Source of the DNA: Adineta vaga
Lineage: Eukaryota > Rotifera
Length of the DNA: 64,000 nucleotides
NCBI GenBank assembly: GCA_021613535.1
Contig: CP075493.1
Span: forward strand, 9,858,001 to 9,922,000
Direction: 5' to 3'
Shown: positions 14,053 to 34,344 of the stretch, piece by piece
How positions within the stretch are numbered: position 1 is the first letter of the stretch
How the letters are laid out: each line of letters begins with the position of its first letter
Notes under the pieces: generated by a model
Databases searched by the model: none
What the model was told of the DNA's origin: nothing
Seen by the model: the letters and a program-made list of their open reading frames with translations, nothing else
Translations under genes and position numbers: made by a program

Positions 14053-14582
14053 ATGGCAAAGAGCAAAAATCATACTAATCATAACCAAAGTAGAAATATT
14101 CATTTGAAATCTTGTCTTCTATTTATATCTTCTCAGATCGAAAGGATCATCGAAATGGAATTAAACGACCAATATCACAACGTTTTCCATCTCTATCTGG
14201 AGTATGTACAATCAATAATTCTCTTCATTGTTTTTCCTCTTCATTTCAGGTTGATCCCAAATACGTTCGTAATTTAAAATTCACCAAACATCACAATCAT
14301 GTAGCCCGTAAAAATTTACGTAAATCTTTGAAAGCTAAATTGACTGCTACAAGTAGTACCAGTTCACCAAACAAATCTCTTCGACGTGCAACACCAACTA
14401 AAACAACACCACAAAAATCCTCCTGGACACTTTCATCTTTATTGAAAAATGTTACATCATATTTTACTGGTGAAACAACAACAACAACAGCACAGCAAAA
14501 AAAACGCCCAGTTCGTAAACATCCATCAAAAACTTCCATGAAAGCTGCTACTACAACAACAACAACAGCAGCCAAGAAATAA
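14053..14582 (+). CDS. RPL29: 60S ribosomal protein eL29
   Basis: Small basic protein of the large ribosomal subunit. Exon 1 encodes the family's hallmark N-terminus [13 protein letters not shown] 5' donor within CAAAGTAG joins to the acceptor before 14138, giving [17 protein letters not shown] second intron (about 14202-14250) joins LSG to [11 protein letters not shown]. The conserved core is therefore complete in about 60 residues. The protein then continues for about 80 more residues. These are Lys/Thr/Ser-rich, with a short hydrophobic patch ([11 protein letters not shown]) and polythreonine runs, and end AAKK. Vertebrate eL29 also has a basic tail, so an extension as such is not unique, but this composition is unusual. 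The antisense Val-rich frame is only a shadow of the threonine runs. Confidence 0.93.
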
Positions 14583-14668
14583 ATTTTTCATTGTTTTTGT
14601 TTTTCTGAACATATCATTCATGTGATATTGTCAACAACAGAAAGAAAAGAAAAGAAAAAGAAATTAAA

Positions 14669-14674
14669 AATAAA
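14669..14674 (+). terminator. Polyadenylation signal of eL29
   Basis: AATAAA lies 87 nt after the eL29 stop, before the convergent ROK/isomerase gene. Confidence 0.55.
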
Positions 14675-14751
14675 GCAACGAAACTCTCTCTTTCTCTCAA
14701 TACAATTTTGAATCTTAAATACGAAAGAGTTATTTAATTGATAGTCTAATA

Positions 14752-14757
14752 TTTATT
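14752..14757 (-). terminator. Polyadenylation signal overlapping the stop codon
   Basis: On the minus strand AATAAA overlaps the TAA stop of the ROK/isomerase gene. The 3' ends of this gene and of eL29 face each other across about 170 nt. Confidence 0.5.
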
Positions 14758-17700
14758 CAAGTAATTTTTCACAATCCCATTTAAGAAAAACGATAAGTAA
14801 AACTAATTTCTTTACACAATCCTTATTTTTAATTATTGGTCTAAGAATATATTGTTTAATTGATGCTGGAATTAGAAATGTTTCAATATAATTATATTGT
14901 CGAGTTTGTTTTTCTTCATTGTTCGTAAATTGAATTTCAATTGTATCACCTTCAACTAACATACATAAATGAAAACGATTTTCCGTTAGACGAGTCATTT
15001 CAATTGATTCATTCGGTTCAATGATAAGACGTTGTACATCATAGATATGTAAATAATGTGTTGGAAGATGTTGTTCTTGATATTGATCTTGCTCGAGTTT
15101 TTGAATGATTGGTTGACAACAAAGTTGTTGACCATGTCGATCAAATTTTAAATTTTTCATTCCATGCTCAATATTTAGAGAACGTGAACGTCCATCAGGA
15201 TTTATTCTTAACCAATCATATAATTCAAATGAATACAGATAAGGTGTGGTGGAAATTTCGAGAACAGCTTGATTTTGTCCACATGCATGAATTGTTTCAT
15301 GTGGTATTAGGAAAAAATCATGAGTTCTACTACAAAATGATTGAATATATTTGTTCACATTCAATTCTTGTTTGCTTATATCACTTGAAATTAGAGCTTG
15401 ATGAAATTCATCTGGATTGATAATTTCTTGAAAGCCAAGATAAATATACGATGAAGTTGTACAATCATTTTCATGTTCATTAATCGAATTTTCTTTCTTA
15501 GTTTTAAGAATATAATAAGTTTGATCTTGTGGTAATTTTTCACCGAAATTTGTACGAAGATATTGAAGACCAGGCGTACATCGTAATGACATATTACTTC
15601 CATCAATTGTATCAAGTATATTGAAACGAAGTGGAAAATCCATTAAATCAGGAAATAATCGACAATGAATATCATTTCCTAAGATTTGATTTATTTGTGA
15701 ACCGTAGAATATCTCCCAAGATAGTTCCAAAAGACGATTATGTACATCGGATAAAATTAAACCATTTTCAGTTGAAATGATTTCAAATGATCGAGCATAA
15801 TTATTTGCATATTTGGAAATATTTGTACAATGTGATTTGAACCATTGACCACCCCATGGACCTGATTCAAACCAAGGTCGAACACGAATCGGTTGATTAG
15901 CAAGAGAAATAAGTGTTTGTCGAAATGTTTCACCATCGATCCATGTAGGACAATTTGGTCGTTGACCATCGATAAAATAATTTATTCGAGGTAAAAGTTC
16001 TTGTTGAAGTTTATTAAAAACTGGATAATCAAGACAATATAAACATTTTTGTTCATACATAAATGATGTTAATGGATTATTTTTTGATTCAACTTTTCGT
16101 GTTGGTTTTAAATATGAACTTGCTGATTCCGTTGCAACACGATAATAAAGTTCATTTTTAGGTAAATCAATATAAACTACTGGAGATATTTCATTCACAT
16201 ACGATGAAGCTGGTCCAATAACAACACATGGATAAGATAGATTTGTTTTTAGAAGATTTAATTTTTTTGTATCAAGAAAATCATGAAGAAAATCTAAATC
16301 ATATCCAATACGACCGAAGAATGATCGAGGATTTTGAAGATAAATTTCTCGTTGCATATTCGAATCTGTTTGTAAAAATGCTCGACTATCATAAAATAAT
16401 AATGATAATGATTTCTTTGTTTGTGTTTTTTCAAGATAATATTTATTTAATTGTTGTGCATACTCATTAAAATCTGTACCAACAAAACCATCGATTAGAA
16501 GAATTTCATTTTCTTCAATAAGTTGATATAATTTTTCATTTAAAGTTCGATGTCCAATACCAATCGAACCGTTTGAAATTGGATGCGTCGGATAAATATC
16601 ATATTTTGTTGTGTCAATTGTTTTAACAACAGGTAGAAGAAATTGATGAATTTGTCGAAGATATTTTTTTGGTTGTTCATATAATTGTTGTTGAACAGCG
16701 CCAATACAAATGGATTTACCTTGTGAAAGACTAAAATAAACATGAACTTTTGAGAACTTTTTTATTGTTAAATTAAGTTCATCTTCCAATAAATACCAAA
16801 CTTGAGCAAGATCACCACTAATGATGATTAAATGAGCATGAAATGCATCGATATAAGGTATAAGAAATTGTCCTAATAAACGAGCATATACTTGAAAGGC
16901 TTTAATAACAAATGGATCACCATAGGATGCACGTCGTATAAGATACGAGTCAGTTATAAATAAATTCTCATCATATTGTTGCCGTTCATCACTGGATAAT
17001 GTCATACTACTTGTACCGGAACTATCATCAGGAGATTCGGAACGTAGAAGTTTCTTATAAATTTCTATTAAACCACGAGTTGAAAACCAATCATCAGCTA
17101 GAGAATGTTGATCGTATGGACAATTCCATAAGGCACCATTTAGTGGAACATCTTCTCGATGTGTTATGAGTTCACCTCGATCAATAAATGCCGAACCAAA
17201 GCTCGTACTTAATGTTAATGCAAGAATACGTTCATAGATTTGATTGTGTTCGTATTTAACTTCACCTAAAGCAAAACAAGTAGCATCATTATAAAATGAA
17301 ATCGGTATGTGATTTAAATGTTCAATAATGGACCATAATTTTGGTGTAAAACGAGTATTAATCATTGATTTATTGAATTTATTGAGTTCAACATCATGAA
17401 AATATGTTTCACGACGTGATCGAGTTATAGTTAAATTGTCCATATCTTCTTCATATCGTCCACAAAAATCAACAAGATTATTTTTAATCGATGTTTTCTC
17501 TTGATAATTTTCTATTGTTGTTGATATTAAATTTAAAGTTATCGGAATATGCGGAGTTGATGGTGGTGTTAATGTCATTTTTCTTGTTTTTTGTCCTTGT
17601 TGTAATCTATCAAGAATCGTCGATGTTTTACGTACTGAAACAGATTGTTGTATCGCTTGATATTTATCAAAATAATCATGTTTCCAACGTAAGATTAAAT

Positions 17701-18061
17701 CTTTTAGGCCATGTTCAAGTGATAAACGTAAATTTAAACCAAAAAATTTTTGAAATGTCGATGATTGTGTATAACATGTTTCTGATCGATAATCCATTGG
17801 ACCAGGTATACCAATTGAAATGCCAATAATATTATCATTTTCTTGGTAATGATCAACAAAATCAAGTAGAAGGTCATCGATACATTCAATCCAAATGGCT
17901 AAAATATCTCGTGGATCTGTGTCATTAGTAATTTCAAATGATCGAGTAAAATATGTATCACGTTCAATGGATAATTTTCCATTCGATATTTGTTCGATGC
18001 GTACAAGAGCTGATGTTATATAGCTATCACTTATATCCAGGCCAATCACTAATGATGACAT
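14753..18061 (-). CDS. ROK-family sugar kinase fused to class I mannose-6-phosphate isomerase-like region
   Basis: One uninterrupted reading frame of 1102 codons from ATG at 18061; a longer frame from 18142 only adds a hydrophobic leader before the conserved start VIGLDIS. Residues 1 to about 470 form a ROK/glucokinase-type fold: GISIGIPGPMDY, NDATCFALGE and DWFSTRGL. About 500-640 is a linking region with LLIDGFVGTDF. About 690-1020 matches bacterial two-part class I mannose-6-phosphate isomerases: RPWFESGPWGGQWF, LDTIDGSNMSL, TYYIL, YLGFQE, FLIPHETIHACG, LEISTTPYLYSFELYDWLR and a cupin-like C-terminus. The kinase phosphate loop is degenerate (DISDS where DIGGT is usual) and the zinc cysteine cluster is absent. 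Two of the isomerase metal-ligand motifs are changed. The gene lacks introns in an intron-dense neighbourhood and resembles bacterial proteins, so horizontal origin is likely. A catalytic role is doubtful; sugar sensing or binding is possible. Confidence 0.82.
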   Translation of the reverse strand: MSSLVIGLDISDSYITSALVRIEQISNGKLSIERDTYFTRSFEITNDTDPRDILAIWIECIDDLLLDFVDHYQENDNIIGISIGIPGPMDYRSETCYTQSSTFQKFFGLNLRLSLEHGLKDLILRWKHDYFDKYQAIQQSVSVRKTSTILDRLQQGQKTRKMTLTPPSTPHIPITLNLISTTIENYQEKTSIKNNLVDFCGRYEEDMDNLTITRSRRETYFHDVELNKFNKSMINTRFTPKLWSIIEHLNHIPISFYNDATCFALGEVKYEHNQIYERILALTLSTSFGSAFIDRGELITHREDVPLNGALWNCPYDQHSLADDWFSTRGLIEIYKKLLRSESPDDSSGTSSMTLSSDERQQYDENLFITDSYLIRRASYGDPFVIKAFQVYARLLGQFLIPYIDAFHAHLIIISGDLAQVWYLLEDELNLTIKKFSKVHVYFSLSQGKSICIGAVQQQLYEQPKKYLRQIHQFLLPVVKTIDTTKYDIYPTHPISNGSIGIGHRTLNEKLYQLIEENEILLIDGFVGTDFNEYAQQLNKYYLEKTQTKKSLSLLFYDSRAFLQTDSNMQREIYLQNPRSFFGRIGYDLDFLHDFLDTKKLNLLKTNLSYPCVVIGPASSYVNEISPVVYIDLPKNELYYRVATESASSYLKPTRKVESKNNPLTSFMYEQKCLYCLDYPVFNKLQQELLPRINYFIDGQRPNCPTWIDGETFRQTLISLANQPIRVRPWFESGPWGGQWFKSHCTNISKYANNYARSFEIISTENGLILSDVHNRLLELSWEIFYGSQINQILGNDIHCRLFPDLMDFPLRFNILDTIDGSNMSLRCTPGLQYLRTNFGEKLPQDQTYYILKTKKENSINEHENDCTTSSYIYLGFQEIINPDEFHQALISSDISKQELNVNKYIQSFCSRTHDFFLIPHETIHACGQNQAVLEISTTPYLYSFELYDWLRINPDGRSRSLNIEHGMKNLKFDRHGQQLCCQPIIQKLEQDQYQEQHLPTHYLHIYDVQRLIIEPNESIEMTRLTENRFHLCMLVEGDTIEIQFTNNEEKQTRQYNYIETFLIPASIKQYILRPIIKNKDCVKKLVLLIVFLKWDCEKLLE

Positions 18062-29170
<11,109 letters not shown>

Positions 29171-29214
29171 CTCGAAGGAAAAGTGATCTTGTTTAGAACC
29201 GAATTATCATGATC

Positions 29215-29220
29215 AATAAA
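29215..29220 (+). terminator. Polyadenylation signal of Scribble
   Basis: AATAAA lies 45 nt after the distal Scribble stop codon. Confidence 0.6.
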
Positions 29221-30531
29221 TATACAAACTGTTCGTTTTCTTTCTCTTTCTTTTGATGCAATTTATTACTTTTTCGTGTATTGTATATAAATAGAGTTGT
29301 CTTCTTCGTCTTTTTCTTTCGTTTCTCTCCTCTCTCTCTCTCTATCTTCTATTAGTGATTTTTCTCACTAAACGAAAACGTAAAATCGATTTGCAAAGCA
29401 AAAAAAACACATATTATGTCGTATATATACATAATCTTTATCTTGTTTCACTTTAATTAATGAATTCATCATCATTATTTGTTGTGTTCTTTTATATTGT
29501 TTCTTCCTTTTTTTTTCTTTCGTTCTTAAAGTAAATATTGCTCGAATTAATTCATTTATTTTATCTATACGATTATCAATGAGCAGACAAAACTAGTTAG
29601 TATAGACATTGTCAATAAAATTAACTCAGCAGATGACGAGCATTTCTTTAAAACATACATAAATTAATTCATTTTATTTAAAGAATTTCACCCTACATTT
29701 GACAAAAAAAACCATCTTGTAAGTGTCGTGCGTTAACTTTTGTTTTATCTTATTCATACATTTTTCCATGAGAGTGCATCTGCGATTCATAGAAAGATAA
29801 ACAATACCTGTATGATAATGTCATGGTCAAATAGCTTTGTACGTTAAAAGAAATATCGATCAATTTTTCGGGAAATTTCACGTGAATAAACTGCAAAAAT
29901 AAACGTATCGATAAATTATTGAGAATCTTTCAACGTATTATGTGGAAAATAGGAAACTCTTAGACATAGAAAAATATGATGATAAGTGTAGGAGTTTCTT
30001 TTTTCAATTTGATAAAAAAAAGACTTTTCTGATTAAACTTTCATCGAAGACGTATATTCTTATGAATAATTGATCAAATAGTTTTAAAAACCTGATAAAA
30101 TGAGTCAAAATTGAAGAATATGTATACTATCATACGGACTAATAATAATGAGAGAAACAACATTTCGGTAAATCTATTCTCAAACATTAAGTTCAAACTG
30201 AGATCCCTGCGGATGTACTTTGATCAAATAAAATATTATAAGACAGATGTCTGTTAGTTTCTATATATTTATATATTTTTTTTTCATCAATTCAAACATG
30301 CATTGCACACATAAAAAGGTTGAAAGCAAAAGCAATCACAAATGTAGATAATAGTAATGGTTTCTTCTTATCATGCAAAGAGAGCCAGCTGCTGCATGAA
30401 TTTACCATTAGTATTGTCAACATTAGTTTACCAGCTAATGCATAAAAGTGAACACAAACAAGCAAAAACAGCCGATCAACGAACTGCACAAAAAAATCAA
30501 GGAAAACCGAAAAAAAGAGAGAAAGAGAGAA
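29221..30531. other. Spacer between convergent genes
   Basis: About 1.3 kb between the 3' ends of Scribble and the bHLH-PAS gene. The frames at 30292-30590 are short, lie partly in this 3' region and resemble no known protein. Confidence 0.45.
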
Positions 30532-30554
30532 TTTATTGCCAATTGGATGTTTGC

Positions 30555-32511
30555 TTAGAAGAAGGACATTTCCATCATTGTTGGTGTTAAAAGTCCAAAA
30601 GGATCGGAGTGAACATTATATGAGGATACATCATGATTTGATTTGATATTTTCTTCATCAAGCCAGTTAAAAACCTCATCAATATGACCAAGTTCTTGTT
30701 TAAGTGGGGGCGAAAAATAATTATGAAAATTTGTTTCATAAGGAACCTGGGCATATTGTTGAGGTGATTGATAACGAACAAAATTTTCCTTTTCAATGTG
30801 TTGATAATCAAACCGTTGACGTTTTGCATTAGGACTCTCGTTCATTGTCAAACATTGATCATTAGGTGCTGAATTTTAAGAAAAAAAAAGAAAAAAAACT
30901 GACAGATGTTAAATAATAGTTCAATAAATCGACTAAAATCACCTACACATGGATACATTTACTGTTGTTGAATTACTTAAGATTAAATTTGACATAAATA
31001 TTGAATCTTGTTGATATGAAGCTTTTTGTCGTTCAATATTTTGTTTGTGAGCATAGATAAGACAATCATATCGAATTGAAGGACTAAAATGAGAGATCAG
31101 CTTGTTTTATTTAATCAAATGTTAAACGTACTCGATGAGCTGCGCCAAAAAACCAAGTTTCATTGTTTTACGTCGACCTGAAATCAATATATGCGTATTG
31201 CATAGAAAGGTCAGACGATCACCGTTGCTTGTAAATAGATCCAGGACATTCATTGATGTACAATGTTCTCCTGAAACTAAAATAAAAAGAAACAAATCAG
31301 ATATAATTAAATTTAATTTCTTTCTGAAAGAACTTACAGCAGTTTTGTTTCGCTTGTTCTAAAATATCCATGCATTCCATTGGTAAAATCCGACGAATTG
31401 ATTGATCAATTAATTCATTGGACTTATAACCTAATAATGATTCAGTGCTAAATAAAAATTAGAATGATTAGGTTTTGTTTTGTTTGAATAAGAAAAGATG
31501 AACTAACTTGGATGATATTTCACTGATATGAAGTTGATCATTAAGAACAAAACGAAGCGTTGTTGTACTTGTTGAGCCAACGTTATTTGTAGGAACATTC
31601 GGTGTACTTGAAAGAATTTGTTCGCAACGTGCAACAAATAATGGTTCTTTAATATCTTCATTTTCAATTGAAAAAAAATGTCCGGTTAGAAGCATTGACT
31701 GGAAAAAACCCATTAAAATACGACATTCATTTTTCAACAAAAGAGATAAACAAGATAATTTACTTTTGTTTCCGTTTGTGATCGATTTGGTCGTTTTCCT
31801 CTTGGTAAAATCCATGTGCAAATAGCACGTTTTTCATCCATACTTGGCATTGAAAGCATTCGACGAATATTTTCATGATCATCTTTACTCACACAATCGT
31901 AAATACTTGTCAATTGAGGATAAAGTGATCGCTTAAAATAAAAACAAAAACAAGGAATTGAATAAGTAAAAAAAAATGACAGACAAATTTCGCCTACCAC
32001 ATTTTTACGTAAATAATATTCGACATTATCACTAATTAATATTATTCGACCAGCTGGATTTAGAACAATAATGAAACCTGTAAGGTCGCCTTCAATTGAT
32101 GAACTCTGCATACCAGCTGCTAACTGAACATTTCCTAAATGAATAATTAACCATGCTACCTTGTCTGCTGTTCGCTCGGTCTCTATTCTTTTTCACTTAC
32201 GGTTAGAAATATCAGAAGGCCAATACTTGTATCGTAATAGACGAGACAACGTCAAACTAAGTATATCATTTTTATTGAATTTATTATTGTCTGGATCATC
32301 AATGCACGAATCTTTGAAGAGTTGACCTAAAGCTTCCAGAGCTTGACTTGTTTGTTTTCGTCGTTTATATGGTGTACTGTTGCATTCTTTCAAAGAATCG
32401 ACAACAGGTGTAGCATCAGATAACGATGACTGAAAAAGAATATTTCTATTGAAATAATCGAGAAAAAAAGCAATCATAATCATTTACCATATAATTACGT
32501 TGATGAAACAT
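30555..32511 (-). CDS. bHLH-PAS family transcription regulator, p160-coactivator or AHR-like
   Basis: The start MFHQRNYM forms a short first exon (donor at 32487). The helix-loop-helix region (about 32420-32220) reads KRRKQTSQALEALGQLF, a loop, then KNDILSLTLSRLLRYK. The basic part lacks the usual ERxRR signature, so DNA binding is uncertain. PAS-A follows (about 32110-31560): GFIIVLNPAGRIILISDNV and SIYDCVSKDDHENIRRML. This resembles the PAS-A of p160 nuclear receptor coactivators more than other families. PAS-B is near 31560-31140 (LRFVLNDQLHISEISS, LLGYKSNELIDQSIRRIL). The C-terminal part is Asn/Gln-rich and disordered, ending MMEMSFF. At least seven short introns. The family dimerises through HLH and PAS domains. 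Class (SRC/Taiman, AHR or another) is not settled. AATAAA (minus strand, 30532-30537) follows the stop by 18 nt. Confidence 0.68.
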
Positions 32512-34344
32512 GATGTATGATACTATACAGTCGTTCAACGACACGATAAATGTCTTCGAAACTGTCCAGCAGTTGAAGTAAATACACAGAACGAACTAGC
32601 GTCTTAAAAAAAGTATACACCCCACAGCAGTTAGGCAAAATATGAGAATGACGAGTCTGAAAGAGTATGGTATTTACATGTTCACCTTTTTTTCTCTCTC
32701 TCTCGCTCTCCCGCCCTTATTCTTTTCCTTCTCTCATTTGACGACTGTGTTCGAGAGAAAAGTTTTTAGTCAGTTCTTTATTTTTATCAGTTTTTATTTT
32801 GAAACTATGTCAAGAACGAGAAGACGACAGTCTATATCTTCTGATGACGTCGAACATCGTCAAATTTTCTCTTTCTTTTGTTGTCACTCTGCTAAATACC
32901 TTTTGTTATTATTTATTCATTCTTATTTACACTTTATACCTTACTATTACTAATTAGAATGTTGTAAATAAGAAAAAAAAAGGATTATAGACATATTAAA
33001 TATTAAATACTGACGTAGATATAATGTCGTCATCAATGCAAGAACAAGACATGAAGAATTTAATATTAGACAATAAAAATCAATGCTATTTATTGACTGA
33101 AATTTAATCGTGAAAATAAAAAAATAACATTCCTGACTAAAGGAGTAAATAAAAAGTGTCACATAGTTAGAAAATAAATCGTTTTTCAGGATTGAAGGAC
33201 ATAAGAACTCAAAATTCTTGTATTTGGAAATCGTATTCAAGTAGAAAAATAAAAACAATTTTTGTCAGATTTCCAACAATTCAGTTTTACGACTATTAAC
33301 TATACCTGTTACATCTATTAAAATGTATCAGTAGATTAAAGCGAAAAGTTCATTGTTGGACCATATATTTATTTTCATGTAAACATAAAAATTGACATAT
33401 TTTTCTTTCAATTCAAACTACCTTCAATCTCATCAGATGTCCATGGAATGAATGAAGGCAATCTATGCTAAGTTATCAGAATGATTTCTACATCGTAATT
33501 AATATCTACTTCGATGATCAAATAGAAAATGAATGAACATAAGTTTCATATTAAATATTTTCTTAGTGAAATCTAACAATCATTATTGATTATGATACCC
33601 TTGTTAGTACACAAATATCAATGATAAATTTGTTTTTTGCGTGTGACAACAATTTAACATATAAATATTAGTTAATTTTTAAATACGTATACAAAAAATT
33701 CTCGTATTTTCCGCAGTACTCGACTGAAGTTTGTTAGTAAATAAGATCAAAAACGACGTCATAACTGACTTGTTGCTATTCAGTAGAAATTTTGCAATGG
33801 TAGTTACAGACATTCTTGATATTATAATTATTGTTAATAAAAATAGAATTCATCAAGCAAATATCTTTTGAAGTGTACATCTGCGCCCTCGAAACTTTGA
33901 TAATAATATCCGTTTCTACCAACATTCATTGTTAGGCAAAAACGATGCAAGTTTAAATCGTTTTTTACTATTCTACCAAACATTTCTAATTTATTAATTT
34001 TCTTTCTTCTAAGATGACGTAAAGAAGTCTGGATATGCGCTCGAAAGATTAAAACTTTGAATTGGGTCAGGATTTTTTAATAGGATATGACATATCATCC
34101 AGATGTTGAACAATAGACTTTTCATCATAATCACGTTCTTTTTTTATTCGGAAAAAATCTCTTATAGAAATATATGTCTGTCATGCTCTTTGTACAAGTT
34201 CAAAGAATTAAAACAATAAAAAAAACAAATAAACGAACAAAGAGAAAGATAGAACGTATAATCAAAACTCTACAAATCAAATGATGTTTTTTTTTGGTAA
34301 ATAAAAGAAATCGTATGTTATGTTTATTAATTTGATAAAATAGT
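32512..34344. other. Spacer between bHLH-PAS and catalase genes
   Basis: About 1.8 kb. The part nearest 32512 must contain the bHLH-PAS promoter; the part near 34323-34328 has the catalase polyadenylation signal on the minus strand. Frames at 32642-33258 are low-complexity Phe/Ser/Tyr runs and not credible genes. Confidence 0.45.

Noticed and set aside
14297-14575. Valine-rich 92-codon frame on the minus strand
   Set aside because: Exact antisense of the eL29 threonine/lysine tail; composition explained by ACA/ACT repeats.
30292-30590. Overlapping 65-77 codon frames on both strands as a small gene
   Set aside because: No start context, no domain; located in the 3' region of the bHLH-PAS gene.
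32642-33258. Phe/Tyr/Ser-rich frames as membrane proteins
   Set aside because: Low-complexity AT-rich spacer translation on both strands, no family resemblance or splice structure.
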